The notes under the pieces were generated by a model, which was given only the letters and a program-made list of their open reading frames with translations, did no database searches and was not told the DNA's origin. Positions 1 through 8,456 of a stretch of 59,501 bases of DNA are shown here, one piece after another. Every line of letters starts with the position of its first letter. Positions within the stretch are counted from its first letter, which is position 1. This stretch comes from Brevirhabdus pacifica (GTDB lineage: Bacteria > Pseudomonadota > Alphaproteobacteria > Rhodobacterales > Rhodobacteraceae). The position numbers and the translations under genes are program-made. The stretch is from the NCBI RefSeq assembly GCF_002797755.1, contig NZ_PGFI01000016.1, positions 1 through 59,501 of the forward strand, written 5' to 3'.

Positions 1-75
1 TTGAAGCCTTAAGCTGAAAAATGATGTGTGCTTACCCCGTATCATCCAGAAATCACGTAATAATCATGTGCTGAA

Positions 76-1074
76 ATGGTGAAGAAAATGCGACACTGGT
101 TTTTGCCTGGGCCACCCGAGGAAGAACCGGATGATCTGCCTCCTGGGCCACGGGCGGAACCGCCTGATACCGTGGTCATCGAAGATTGGGAAAAGGCAGA
201 GGGTGCTCATACTGCGCGGCTGGCAAAGGTGGCTGGACGCCTGGGTGCTATGGATGACCGGTTGCTGCGCGGCCCGGAGGGCTGGCGGCACAGACTGGCT
301 CTAATAGAGGCGGCGGATCTCAGCTGGTTCGCAGGCGATCGTGTGAGCCCCGATCGGCTGGCGCTTTGGGTATCCATGCGTTTATCTGGAGTCCAGGATG
401 ACTCAGAAGCACTGGCTCGGGCCGGATGGGCTGTGCGACGCCTGACAGGTGGTCCGGAGCCAATGGTAGATTTGGCGGCCTTCCTGGATCGGCGTGATCC
501 TGAGAAATTCGAGGATAATGCCGAGCGCTTTGACGAGCGTGCTGGGAGCTGGCTGGACGTGATGACAGCTGCGGTTGACCTCCACCCGATCACGCGCGCT
601 TGCATGGGGTTTCACCTCTGGAGTCTGGCTGGCCTCGGCCAATGTGGAGACCGGATTGAGGCCGCTGTGACTGCTGGCAGGATCGCGGCCAGCGACGGCA
701 ATGGAGCCGTCTTTGCGCCGCTGGCCATGGGCGGGGCAGGGGGCTTACGTGCGTCCGGCCGTCCAGCCGACAGATTGGCCCGCTGGCTGGATGAGATGGA
801 AACTGGTTGCCTGACCGCGATGCGACATCTCGACGATCTCGAAGCATGGGCAACGCGGGCGGAAGCCGAGACGGCGGCGCTCTCGGGTAAAACCCCGCCA
901 AACTTGCTTGTGGCCCTGACCGAATGGCCCCTCGTTTCCGCTCCTATGGCCCAAACCTTGACCGGTGCCAGTCGGGCAGCGGTTCAGCGCAACCTCGCAT
1001 GGATGGAAGCGCGAGGCCTCATCCGGGAAGTGACTGGGCAGGGGCGGTTCCGGATGTGGCAGGCAGCGACCTGA
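76..1074 (+). CDS. DUF1612 / helix-turn-helix protein (plasmid-type)
   Basis: A 332-residue protein with no signal peptide or membrane segment. The C-terminal ~60 residues read as a winged helix (LTEWPLVSAPMAQTLTG then SRAAVQRNLAWMEARGLIRE), the HTH_13 type that accompanies DUF1612. Proteins of this architecture (the RHE_PE00001 group) are typical of rhizobial and roseobacter plasmids, so the gene supports a plasmid setting. DNA binding is inferred from the fold; the regulated target is unknown. The ATG at 76 gives the full family-like length; an ATG four codons later is possible. It stands alone upstream of a decayed IS3 element, with no operon partner in the window. Confidence 0.8.
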   Translation: MVKKMRHWFLPGPPEEEPDDLPPGPRAEPPDTVVIEDWEKAEGAHTARLAKVAGRLGAMDDRLLRGPEGWRHRLALIEAADLSWFAGDRVSPDRLALWVSMRLSGVQDDSEALARAGWAVRRLTGGPEPMVDLAAFLDRRDPEKFEDNAERFDERAGSWLDVMTAAVDLHPITRACMGFHLWSLAGLGQCGDRIEAAVTAGRIAASDGNGAVFAPLAMGGAGGLRASGRPADRLARWLDEMETGCLTAMRHLDDLEAWATRAEAETAALSGKTPPNLLVALTEWPLVSAPMAQTLTGASRAAVQRNLAWMEARGLIREVTGQGRFRMWQAAT

Positions 1075-1422
1075 AGAGGGCCCGAAGGTGATCCAGAACA
1101 CGCATAAGCACGCATATGTTAAGTTGGCTCTTGGCCAAGAGTGCGCATGACTCGGGCGCACCTGGGACGAATACTTCTCGGGCGAAAGCGGCGCGCCTAA
1201 GACCCGCAGCAAGAGTTAAGTCCGCTATCCGCGTCGGACCCGGGGTCATGCCAGCCAAGTTCGCAGAACGTCAGAAGGCCGCAAGCATGTGGACTAGGCC
1301 TTTTTCGATGTTCTTCCACGGCTTCTTGCCCACGGTATGTAAGAACCAACATCTGGTACCGCAGATATTTTTCGTAAAGAACTGCATGAAGCGACAACAG
1401 ATTTTGTGACCCACAGGCCTGG
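1075..1422. other. Non-coding stretch between the HTH gene and the IS3 remnant
   Basis: I see no credible gene here; open frames on both strands are short and lack family features. A perfect 14-bp palindrome, CTCTTGGCCAAGAG, lies at 1128-1141, and two near-repeats of ACGCATA lie at about 1100-1116. Neither can be assigned a function. Confidence 0.4.
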
Positions 1423-1878
1423 ATCAAGGACTTATGGAACTCCCAGTCATATCGGAATCAGGATCGGAGCGACCACGCCCTGCGCCAATGGCTGCGGGAA
1501 CTGGCGAATAAACGTCGCCGGTTCGGATATCGTAGTTAGGGCATCCTTTTGGCCAGAGAGGGTTTTGAAGTGAACCATTAGAAGCTTTTCCGTCTCTATC
1601 GCGAGGAAGGGCTGGCCGTGCGCCGCAGGTGATCACGCAAACGCGCACTGGGTACGCGCAGGCCCATCCTAGTGCCGGATCGCGCCAATCAGCGTTGGTC
1701 GTTGGACTTCGTGTCCGATGCCTTTGCTAATGGCCAAAGGTTCCGTGTGTTGTGCATCGTGGATGACTGCACGCGCGAAGCCTTGGCGGCCACTGTGGTG
1801 GATCGCTCACTGTCAGGTGAGCGGATGATCCGCGAACTGGATGACCTGATCGGGAGGCTGGGTCAGTTGACTTTCTGA
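1423..1878 (+). pseudogene. Decayed IS3-family transposase (orfB remnant)
   Basis: One continuous frame reads as the middle of an IS3-family OrfB: LRQWLRELANKRRRFGYR, then LFRLYREEGLAVRRR, then the start of the DDE catalytic core (ANQRWSLDFVSDAFANGQRF, IVDDCTREALA). The frame carries stops at 1537, 1579 and 1630 but no frameshift. The protein ends at 1878 after DDLIGRLG, well short of the usual second catalytic Asp and the Glu, and no orfA is visible upstream. It is therefore dead and truncated at both ends. An open frame of 68 codons (1672-1878) survives but is only a fragment. Confidence 0.85.
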
Positions 1879-1967
1879 CCCACGATCAGATCAAAGCGAT
1901 GACAACGGCCGACCGTATCGTCAACCTCGGCACTCGTCAGGGGTATGTTACCCCCTGGATCACGACG

Positions 1968-2600
1968 TCAGCGGAAAAGCGCCCTTAGGGGTGCCACAGC
2001 CTCTTGCCAGCTGTCACGCGCTTCTAGCCGGTCGATCCAACTCGCAACTCCTGGGTACTGGTCCAGTAAAATCCCCGCTTGATCGCGATACATGAAGGTG
2101 GTCGCAAGATAGAAGTCGGCAAGGCTGAGTGCGCCTGCGATCCAGTCCTTGCCGTCGAGTCCGGTTTCCAGAACGGCAAGGAACTGATCTGTGGCTTTTC
2201 GTTCCGCTTCGACCACAGTCGGATCGGGATCGCCCATGCCGAATTTCTCTTTGAGAAACAGCTCAAAGGACAATTTCTGCATCGCCGGGCCAAGGTGGAT
2301 CGCTTGCCACCAGGTCCATTGATCGACGAGGGACCGCGCCTTGCGGCCCTCAGGATAGAGGCCCGCCTCGGGCCGAAGCCCCGCCAGATAGGCACAAATT
2401 GCCCGGGATTCCCAAAGCACGAAATTCCCGTCCTCCAAAACGGGCACCTTTGCATTGGGATTGCGAGCGAGAAATTCCGCCGCGCGGTTGTCCCCGGCCC
2501 GGATGTCGACCTGGACGATTTCGAGGTCCACGCCCAGTTCGTGTGCCACCGCCCGCACACGCAGCGCATTGGGCGAGAAATTCGCGTTGTAGAGTTTCAT
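1968..2600 (-). CDS. Glutathione S-transferase
   Basis: A 210-residue cytosolic GST. The N-terminal thioredoxin-like half starts MKLYNANFSPNALRVRAVA and has the NAKVPVLEDG cis-Pro segment and the WESRAICAYLA helix that binds the glutathione gamma-glutamyl group. The all-helical C-terminal half has LSLADFYLAT, the usual N-capping box region. Length is normal for the family. It would conjugate glutathione to electrophiles or reduce peroxides; the substrate cannot be read from sequence. It is the last gene of the minus-strand run from DoxX through dioxygenase, luciferase-like and NmrA genes. That context suggests a role in detoxifying reactive carbonyls or quinones (inference). Confidence 0.9.
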   Translation of the reverse strand: MKLYNANFSPNALRVRAVAHELGVDLEIVQVDIRAGDNRAAEFLARNPNAKVPVLEDGNFVLWESRAICAYLAGLRPEAGLYPEGRKARSLVDQWTWWQAIHLGPAMQKLSFELFLKEKFGMGDPDPTVVEAERKATDQFLAVLETGLDGKDWIAGALSLADFYLATTFMYRDQAGILLDQYPGVASWIDRLEARDSWQEAVAPLRALFR

Positions 2601-2620
2601 GATTTTGTCCGCCTCTATAG

Positions 2621-3517
2621 TTACTGCGGCGCCCGAAGAAGCACCGCCCGGTTTTCGGTCAGGAAATCGGTAACCGACTGTCCGGACTTGCCGGTGAGCG
2701 TCTTGAGATCGTCGCTGGCCACATCAAGGTAGCCTTCGGCGATTGCCTGGTCGAAAGAGACGAAAACACGCGCCATGAACTCGGGCAGGCCATTTGCGAT
2801 CATCGCCTGCACCATGTCTTCGGCCGGCATCGGAACGTAGGGGATGTCCTTGCCGGCGATGTCCGACAAAAGCGCCGCGATATCGGCCTGGCCGGTGGAT
2901 TCGGGCCCGGTGATGTCCAGGACCTCGCGGTCGGTCGCATTCATCAGCGCGGCAGCGGCGGCGCGGGCGCAGTCGGCGCGCGTGACGTAACTCGCCCGTC
3001 CGTCCCCTGCCGCGGCAAAGAGCTGCCCCATGTCGATCGCCTGCGGTCCGCTCATAAGCAACAGATCCGTGTAAAGGTTGTTGCGAAGGATCGTGTAGCT
3101 GGCGCCGCTTTGCTCGATCAGCTTCTCGGTGTTCTGATGATCCTTGCTGAAAGTGATGGGGCTTTCGGGTACCGGGCTGGCAAGCGAGGTATAGACGATG
3201 TGGTCGATACCCGCCTCGCGTGCGGCGGTGATCGCATTGGAATGAGCCGCGAGCCGTTTGCCCGGCTCCAGATCGTCGGTGGAGATGATCAGGATCCGCT
3301 TGCCGCCCGCGATGGCCGGACCCAGTGTTTCGGGCGCGTTGAAATCGCCTTGGCGAACATCCACCCCCTTGTCCCTGAACTCGGCGAGTTTGTCGGCGTT
3401 GCGCGTGACCGCGATGATCGGACCGGCGCCCGCCTCGATCAGTTGATCGATTACCTGGCGTCCAAGCTGGCCGGAGGCGCCTGTGACGATAAATGGTCCG
3501 TTCTGAAAGCTTGCCAT
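2621..3517 (-). CDS. NmrA-like NAD(P)-dependent reductase (quinone oxidoreductase 2 type)
   Basis: A 298-residue atypical short-chain dehydrogenase. The Rossmann motif VTGASGQLGRQVIDQL lies at residues ~11-26 and the nucleotide-binding part ends in a GGKRILIIST strand. A segment matching QorB-type proteins follows (SITFSKDHQNTEKLIEQSG). Families of this type bind NADPH and reduce quinones or sense redox state; the catalytic Tyr-Lys pair of classical SDRs is not evident. It lies 20 bp upstream of the GST and just after the luciferase-like gene, consistent with one operon under the HxlR-linked promoter near 5.4 kb. HxlR regulators commonly sit beside such quinone/aldehyde detoxification genes. 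Confidence 0.88.
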   Translation of the reverse strand: MASFQNGPFIVTGASGQLGRQVIDQLIEAGAGPIIAVTRNADKLAEFRDKGVDVRQGDFNAPETLGPAIAGGKRILIISTDDLEPGKRLAAHSNAITAAREAGIDHIVYTSLASPVPESPITFSKDHQNTEKLIEQSGASYTILRNNLYTDLLLMSGPQAIDMGQLFAAAGDGRASYVTRADCARAAAAALMNATDREVLDITGPESTGQADIAALLSDIAGKDIPYVPMPAEDMVQAMIANGLPEFMARVFVSFDQAIAEGYLDVASDDLKTLTGKSGQSVTDFLTENRAVLLRAPQ

Positions 3518-3545
3518 GGGCGTATTCCTGTTCTTTGAGAGAGAG

Positions 3546-4043
3546 TCAGCCGTGGATGTGAACCTGCGCGGGGTTGGCCAGCTTGCCGCGGGCGAAGTCC
3601 CAGCTCGTTGTCAGGATTTTGATCATGACGTCGACCTCTGACCCATCGCGCGGCGCAAAGGCCATGACGGCATTTGCCGGGATGTGTCCGGCCGACGCCA
3701 TCGGGTGCGGTTCGCCCCATCCCTTGGCGATGAGTTCATCGACCGCCGCCAGCGGCAGCATCATGTGCGACGAACCGTCATAGGAGGGATGCACATGGGC
3801 AAATTCGCGTCCGATCATGAAGGCTTCACGCGGGCCGCAGGCATGCGCCACCGGCAAGACCAGTGCTTCGGCGCCGGGCACCGAGATGCCCGACCGGCAG
3901 CGCTCGACGAAGGGCAGGGCGAAGGCCTTCTCCTTGAAAAATGCGTGGATCTCTGCCGAGGAGTTCTGCGACACCTGCTCATGCGGGGCGCAATCGGTGG
4001 TGTCGGGGCGCGGGCCCTGCCGCGGGGGAAGTTCGAAGCTCAT
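3546..4043 (-). CDS. Luciferase-domain (DUF5519-like) protein
   Basis: A 165-residue protein starting at ATG 4043 (MSFELPPRQGPRP) with an AGGAC-type ribosome site. The frame stays open further upstream, but that stretch lies over the dioxygenase gene and is not protein-like. Recognisable family blocks are GPRPDTTDCAPHEQVSQNS, SGISVPGAEAL, AFMIGREFAHVHPSYDGS and GWGEPHPMA. They match the small luciferase-like domain annotated in many bacteria; the biochemical function is unknown, and no light-producing role is implied. It begins 8 bp after the dioxygenase stop, so the two are translationally close. Confidence 0.8.
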   Translation of the reverse strand: MSFELPPRQGPRPDTTDCAPHEQVSQNSSAEIHAFFKEKAFALPFVERCRSGISVPGAEALVLPVAHACGPREAFMIGREFAHVHPSYDGSSHMMLPLAAVDELIAKGWGEPHPMASAGHIPANAVMAFAPRDGSEVDVMIKILTTSWDFARGKLANPAQVHIHG

Positions 4044-4051
4044 GGTTGGTC

Positions 4052-4867
4052 CTATCCAAATCTGAACGCGCTTTCGACCGCGCCCAACACGTGATCCTCG
4101 AGGGTCTTCTCCCCCCGATCCGCAAGCGCAGCCCCGGCCACGACGTGCAACGGGATCAGATGTTCCTCGCGCGGATTGGCATCGCGTGCGCCGGGCGCCT
4201 GATCCCACTCGGCCAGCATGGCATGGCGCACTGCGGGGTCTTCATGGGTCACCGCACTCGTGAGCCATCGGTCAAAGTCTCCGCCGTTCACCGGGCCGTC
4301 CGGTCCGCCCCTCATCGCCCGCATCATCTTGCCCATGTTATGATAGGTATTGCCGGATCCGATGATCAGCACCCCTTCGTCGCGCAAGGGCGCCAACGCG
4401 CGACCGACGGCAAGATGCGCCTCGGGGTCGAGATCGTCGCGCAGGCTCAATTGGACGGTGGGGATGTCGGCCTCAGGAAAAGCCACCTTTAGTGGAACGA
4501 ATACCCCGTGATCGAAGCCACGCGCAGCATCGGCCCCGGTTTGGAATCCCGCGTCTTCTAAAAGTGCGCGTACGCGGGTCGCCAGCGCGGGCTCGCCCGG
4601 CGCGGGCCAGGTTAGCTGATAGGTATGCTGCGGAAATCCCTGATAGTCGAACAGCAGAGGCGGGGCGGGGTTGGTCTGCAAGGTAAAGACCCGCTCTTCC
4701 CAATGGCCCGAGATCACGAGGAGCGCCTTGGGCCTTGCCGGCAGGCTCGCAGGCAAGTCCTCAAGGAATTTGCGGTGCCGATCCCAGGCGTCAGGCGGGT
4801 TCCAGTCCATGAAGAAACAGGGGCCACCCCCATGGGGAACAAACAATGTCGGCTGCTTTTCAGTCAT
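4052..4867 (-). CDS. DODA-type extradiol ring-cleavage dioxygenase (LigB superfamily)
   Basis: A 271-residue class III extradiol dioxygenase. Metal-ligand and catalytic regions are visible: the N-terminal LFVPHGGGPCFF His, ALLVISGHWEE, the RGFDHGVFVPL His, and IIGSGNTYHNMG. This matches the stand-alone DODA/YgiD group that opens catechol-like rings using Fe(II) or Zn(II). Length is standard (about 260-270). The gene lies in the middle of the minus-strand operon headed by DoxX. With DoxX, the NmrA reductase and GST, it suggests handling of catechols or quinones (inference); the substrate is unknown. Confidence 0.9.
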   Translation of the reverse strand: MTEKQPTLFVPHGGGPCFFMDWNPPDAWDRHRKFLEDLPASLPARPKALLVISGHWEERVFTLQTNPAPPLLFDYQGFPQHTYQLTWPAPGEPALATRVRALLEDAGFQTGADAARGFDHGVFVPLKVAFPEADIPTVQLSLRDDLDPEAHLAVGRALAPLRDEGVLIIGSGNTYHNMGKMMRAMRGGPDGPVNGGDFDRWLTSAVTHEDPAVRHAMLAEWDQAPGARDANPREEHLIPLHVVAGAALADRGEKTLEDHVLGAVESAFRFG

Positions 4868-4930
4868 GTTGTCGTCCTTTTAAACCCAAGTCCGAGGCTA
4901 TGGGCACCCCCGTGGCAACTCCGCAGCAGA

Positions 4931-5338
4931 TCAGATTGGCGCTGCCGGAACTGCCGGTGCATAGGCCGACTTGACCGCACGCACGCGATTGGCGGTCAGC
5001 CACGAGACGATCAGGAGTACCCAGGTCGCCAGAGCCGGCGACCAACCCGGATCGCCTGCGCCCACATGGGCCCCGAAGGCGAGCACCAGATGCCAGAACA
5101 TTGCCGCATAGGCCCAATCTGCCAGCACCGCCGAAGGGCGCCAGAGGATCACAACGGCACCGACGATCTTCAAAATTGCGAGTGGCCAGATGATGTATGT
5201 GGGATAGCCCAACACCTCGCGATACATGCCCGCGACCATGTCGTGGGATGAGATGTAGAAGGCCGCCGCACCCAGATAGACCAATGCCACAAGGCCGGTC
5301 GCGATCCAGTAGACATATTTTGCCACGTTGTCACTCAC
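4931..5338 (-). CDS. DoxX family membrane protein
   Basis: A 135-residue, four-helix membrane protein of the DoxX/SURF4-like group. Helices are WIATGLVALVYLGAAAFYIS, the IIWPLAILKIVGAVVIL segment, WAYAAMFWHLVLAFGAHVG and the LATWVLLIVSWL segment. The GTG at 5338 was chosen because a GGGAGAG ribosome site precedes it; a longer frame to 5428 would run into the divergent operator region. DoxX proteins often travel with HxlR regulators and oxidoreductases in quinone or thiol stress loci. This is the first gene of the minus-strand operon. Confidence 0.82.
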   Translation of the reverse strand: MSDNVAKYVYWIATGLVALVYLGAAAFYISSHDMVAGMYREVLGYPTYIIWPLAILKIVGAVVILWRPSAVLADWAYAAMFWHLVLAFGAHVGAGDPGWSPALATWVLLIVSWLTANRVRAVKSAYAPAVPAAPI

Positions 5339-5418
5339 TGCCGCTCTCCCGGTTTTCGGCGGGTTGTTAGGCTGCCGTTTTCCATATAGTATCATTAGGT
5401 GCCTTGCTTCATCAGTTA

Positions 5419-5445
5419 AAGTAGGCACTTAAAAGTAACTTACTT
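5419..5445. promoter_or_regulatory. Tandem inverted repeats in the HxlR/DoxX divergent promoter
   Basis: Two adjacent dyads share the half-site AAGT/ACTT. AAGT-N4-ACTT lies at 5419-5430 and AAGTAA-C-TTACTT at 5433-5445. They sit between the HxlR start (5471) and the divergent DoxX start (5338), where an autoregulator would bind. HxlR-type operators are usually short inverted repeats in this position. Binding is inferred, not shown. Confidence 0.55.
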
Positions 5446-5470
5446 TCGTGGGCTGCGAGGGCTATCCACA

Positions 5471-5824
5471 ATGAAAAGCGTCCAACCAGCTTCCTGCCCG
5501 ATGGAGGCGCTGCTGCGTGTCATCACGGGACCTTGGACGATTTATATCCTTTGGGTTCTGTCCGAACAGGGTCCACAGCGTTTCGGCGCGACCAAACGGC
5601 TGGTGCCTGGAATTTCCACCCGGGTCCTGACTGAGAGGCTGAGAATGCTGGAACATGCCGGCGTGGTCTGGCGCGAGCAGGCCATGACCATCCCGCCCGC
5701 TGTCACATACGGGCTGACTGAACGCGGCGCGGAGCTGCGCGGTGTGCTGGACACCCTTGGATCCATTGCACGCCGCTGGGAGGCGGAGGGTGCTTTCGAC
5801 GGGACGGCACGCTCGGCGGAATGA
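5471..5824 (+). CDS. HxlR family winged-helix regulator
   Basis: A 117-residue regulator. It has the HxlR signature: a conserved Cys near the N-terminus (PASCPMEALLRVITGPWT), the core helix LWVLSEQGPQRFGATKRL, the recognition region ISTRVLTERLRMLEHAGV, and the wing YGLTERGAELRGVLDTL. The N-terminal Cys often senses electrophiles or quinones in this family. It starts at ATG 5471 with a GAGGG-like site and is divergent from the DoxX-dioxygenase-GST operon. It most likely controls that operon and itself through the AAGT/ACTT dyads at 5419-5445 (inference). Confidence 0.92.
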   Translation: MKSVQPASCPMEALLRVITGPWTIYILWVLSEQGPQRFGATKRLVPGISTRVLTERLRMLEHAGVVWREQAMTIPPAVTYGLTERGAELRGVLDTLGSIARRWEAEGAFDGTARSAE

Positions 5825-5993
5825 TGACGTCCGTCCTGTTCGCGGAATAATCCCGCGCCAGAAAGCACCGCGAACGGAGCACGGCCCGAAGCTCATGACG
5901 AATTGAAAGCCGCGTTGGGTATGCCTGACAGGCGGCACTCACTCCGAACGATCCGCCCAGGTTTGCGGCTTGCCGCCACATAAAAATCAATTT

Positions 5994-6017
5994 ACTGTAC
6001 CGACTAGACGGTACAGT
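5994..6017. promoter_or_regulatory. Perfect palindromic operator upstream of tetR
   Basis: ACTGTACCG and its exact complement CGGTACAGT flank a 6-bp centre (ACTAGA). The 9-bp arms end 44 bp before the preferred TetR start at 6062. Size and symmetry fit a TetR dimer site. The TTG at 6023 lies only 5 bp from the palindrome, which argues for the downstream ATG start. Confidence 0.7.
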
Positions 6018-6061
6018 CAAGTTTGAAATCCCGCAATGCTGCACAGGACAGGAAGAGCGAG

Positions 6062-6664
6062 ATGCGCGAGAGAAAAATGGCCGAGGTTTTGTTCGGCGCG
6101 CGGGAGGTCTTCTTCCGGTGCGGTTATGAAGGCGCCACCGTCGATGCCATTGCCGCCGAAGGGAAAGTGTCGAAGGCAACAATGTATTCGTATTTCCCGA
6201 CCAAGGAGCAGCTGTTTCTGAGCGTCGTGGAATCCGAATGCGGTCGGCTTGCGGAAGAGATCCTCCGACCCTTGTCCGCAGGTCCCGAGCCGCGCGCCCA
6301 GTTGGAAAAACTTGCCCTGCGCATGATCGATCTCGTTCTGGACGAAACCTACATCCGCCTTCTGCGGACGTGTATCGGTGCCACCGAGATGCTTCCCGAG
6401 GTCGGGGAGGTGTATTTTCGTGCCGGACCGAAACGGGCACGCGAACTCATCAGTAAAGTTCTGGAACGCCTTTCCCGGGAAGGCGCGCTTGAGATCGACA
6501 ACCCCCCGCGTGTTGCGGATCACTTCATACATCTTTGCGTTTCTGGACTGTTGATGCCACGCCTGCTGGCCGTGCAAAGAACAGTCGAGCGGGACAAGCA
6601 TGCGGCCGATGCAGTCACTGCATTCCTGCGACTCTACGGGAGCGGACATAGAGTAGAGCTCTGA
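6062..6664 (+). CDS. TetR family regulator (first of two)
   Basis: A 200-residue TetR regulator. The N-terminal HTH reads LFGAREVFFRCGYEGATVDA, AAEGKVSKATMYSYFPTKEQLF, a canonical TetR_N. The C-terminal ligand domain resembles the TetR_C group found with RND efflux genes (ESECGRLAEEILRPL, FHIHLCVSGLL-like helix). ATG 6062 has an AGGAAG site 7-8 bp upstream and was preferred over TTG 6023, which has none. A perfect dyad at 5994-6017 lies just upstream, and a second TetR gene, an RND adaptor and an RND pump follow in the same direction. It is probably the efflux-operon repressor. Confidence 0.92.
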   Translation: MRERKMAEVLFGAREVFFRCGYEGATVDAIAAEGKVSKATMYSYFPTKEQLFLSVVESECGRLAEEILRPLSAGPEPRAQLEKLALRMIDLVLDETYIRLLRTCIGATEMLPEVGEVYFRAGPKRARELISKVLERLSREGALEIDNPPRVADHFIHLCVSGLLMPRLLAVQRTVERDKHAADAVTAFLRLYGSGHRVEL

Positions 6665-6736
6665 ACTGACCTTGCTTTCCGACAACGGGGCAGTGCTCCA
6701 AATCTCTCAATAAAATTGCCGAATGGACAGTGAATA

Positions 6737-7288
6737 ATGACCATACAATCCAAAATGCAGGCAAAGAATGCGTCACCAAGGATCCTCGGCGCTGCGCGGG
6801 CAATTGCGCACAGAGAGGGCGCGGGAAAGATTACGATCGACGCCGTCGCGCGTGAGGCCGATCTCAGTAAAGGCGGGGTCTTATACAATTTTCCGACCAA
6901 GAGAGCGCTTCTTGCCGGGCTGCTTGATGAGATGCTCGCAGAACATCACGAACGCCTGGCATCAGTCCCGGAAGATCGCAGATCCCGCACCCTGCGTGGG
7001 CACCTGGAAGCAATCGTGCAAGCCAGAGCCGTCGATGACGACCTCTCGATGGCGATTCTCGCGGCTGCCGCGTCAGATCCGCGGCTGCTCGATCCGCTAC
7101 GGGCTGAACTGACCGGCGACCTTGAGCGTATCCTGTCCGACACACAAGACACTCCGGGTGCTATGGTTGTCGTCCTAGCGATCCAGGGACTTCGGTTCCA
7201 GAAACTTCTGGGCCTTCCCGACGGTGGCGCGGATCTCAGGGGACGCGTCATCGAGCAATTGAGGGCCATGATTAATGAACTCGAATAG
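6737..7288 (+). CDS. TetR family regulator (second of two)
   Basis: A 183-residue TetR regulator. The HTH covers residues ~12-60 (ARAIAHREGAGKITIDAVA, ADLSKGGVLYNFPTKRALLA); the GGVLYNFP turn is the form seen in TetR_C_37-type regulators. It is only distantly related to the preceding TetR, so the pair is not a recent duplication. Its stop at 7288 overlaps the start of the RND adaptor (ATG 7275) by 14 bp, so the two are translationally coupled. That coupling makes it a likely specific regulator of the pump operon, with the upstream TetR as a second input. Confidence 0.9.
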   Translation: MTIQSKMQAKNASPRILGAARAIAHREGAGKITIDAVAREADLSKGGVLYNFPTKRALLAGLLDEMLAEHHERLASVPEDRRSRTLRGHLEAIVQARAVDDDLSMAILAAAASDPRLLDPLRAELTGDLERILSDTQDTPGAMVVVLAIQGLRFQKLLGLPDGGADLRGRVIEQLRAMINELE

Positions 7289-8423
7289 AGAGACACGAAG
7301 TTTGAAGCGGATCGTTTTTGTTATTGCGGTAGCGGCCGTGTCGGCCGTTGCCGTCCCGTTTGTTTCGCCGTTCCTGACCGATGTGCTGGCCCAGACCGCG
7401 ACGGACACCCTGGAGGCAGAAGTCGATACAAGGCCTGCAGCGAACGTGGAGCGACCAGTCACGGTCGAAGTGACCCGTGCGCTCAATCGCGTCGTAAGTC
7501 AGTCTCGCAGCGTTGCAGGCCGCGTCGAACCTGCTCGAACGGTGGACCTTGCGTTTCAGATACCCGGGCAGATCATTCGCCTTGAGGTTGAGCCCGGCGA
7601 CACGATTCGCGAGGGCGAGGTGATCGCGGAGCTCGACCAAATCGATTTCGAACTCGCCGTCGACCGGGCTCAGGCGTCCTACGACCTGGCGAATTCCGAA
7701 CTCGCGCGCGCCTCGGACCTCGCCGATCGTGGCGTGGCGTCCGACGCGCGCCTCGACACGGCCCGCGCGCAGTTCGTCCAGGCAGAAGTCGCGCTCCGCG
7801 AGGCAGAGCGGCGCCTGTCCCAAACGAAAATCGTCGCGCCATTCGACGCGATTGTGGCGCGCACCTTCGTTGAAGAATATGTCAACGTCACGTCGGCCGC
7901 GCCTGTCGCGCGTCTACAGGATGTCAGCGAGATGCGGCTCGTGATCTCCCTGCCAGAGGAACTTGCGGCCATTGCGCGGTCGGCACCCGATGCCTTCGAG
8001 ATCGTTGCAACTTTTCCGGCTGTTCCGGGTTACACCGCGCCTCTGGTGCTTCGCTCGTTTGCGACCGATGCCGACCGGACGGCGCAGACCTACGACGTGG
8101 AATTTGCGATCACGGGTGATATCGACCCGCGTCTTCTGCCCGGGATGACTGCGGATGTGCGCATCTCCATTGCCGCAGAAGCAGATCGCCCGCAATCCGT
8201 GATCGTTCCGGTTTCGGCGGTGGATACGACGAGCCGAACCGAACCGTCCATCTGGATCTACGAAGAAACGTCCGGCCAGGTCGCGCGCAGGGCGGTCCGT
8301 TTGGGTCTTCCGATCAACAATGAGATTGTCGTTCTGGATGGCCTGAAGGGCAACGAATTGGTTGTTTCCGGCGGCTGGTGGCGGCTCAGGGACAATCAGA
8401 CCGTGACAGTTTCGGGGCTCTGA
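7275..8423 (+). CDS. RND efflux periplasmic adaptor (HlyD/MFP family)
   Basis: A 382-residue membrane-fusion protein. An N-terminal anchor or signal (residues ~12-35, KRIVFVIAVAAVSAVAVPF) is followed by the first barrel-sandwich half-motif (GQIIRLEVEPGDTIREGEVI). Next come a short alpha-hairpin (SYDLANSELARASDLADRGV to REAERRLSQT) and the second lipoyl half (TKIVAPFDAIVARTFVEEY). The beta-barrel and membrane-proximal domains follow (LLPGMTADVRISI). It links the inner-membrane pump encoded next to an outer-membrane TolC-type channel, which is not encoded here. The start overlaps the second TetR gene. Confidence 0.94.
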   Translation: MNSNRETRSLKRIVFVIAVAAVSAVAVPFVSPFLTDVLAQTATDTLEAEVDTRPAANVERPVTVEVTRALNRVVSQSRSVAGRVEPARTVDLAFQIPGQIIRLEVEPGDTIREGEVIAELDQIDFELAVDRAQASYDLANSELARASDLADRGVASDARLDTARAQFVQAEVALREAERRLSQTKIVAPFDAIVARTFVEEYVNVTSAAPVARLQDVSEMRLVISLPEELAAIARSAPDAFEIVATFPAVPGYTAPLVLRSFATDADRTAQTYDVEFAITGDIDPRLLPGMTADVRISIAAEADRPQSVIVPVSAVDTTSRTEPSIWIYEETSGQVARRAVRLGLPINNEIVVLDGLKGNELVVSGGWWRLRDNQTVTVSGL

Positions 8424-8456
8424 TCCCGTTCTTTTTGACAGGACAAGAATAGAACC

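Noticed and set aside
1100-1120. ACGCATA near-repeats as a possible parS or plasmid iteron
   Set aside because: Only two imperfect copies, no partition or replication gene in the window.
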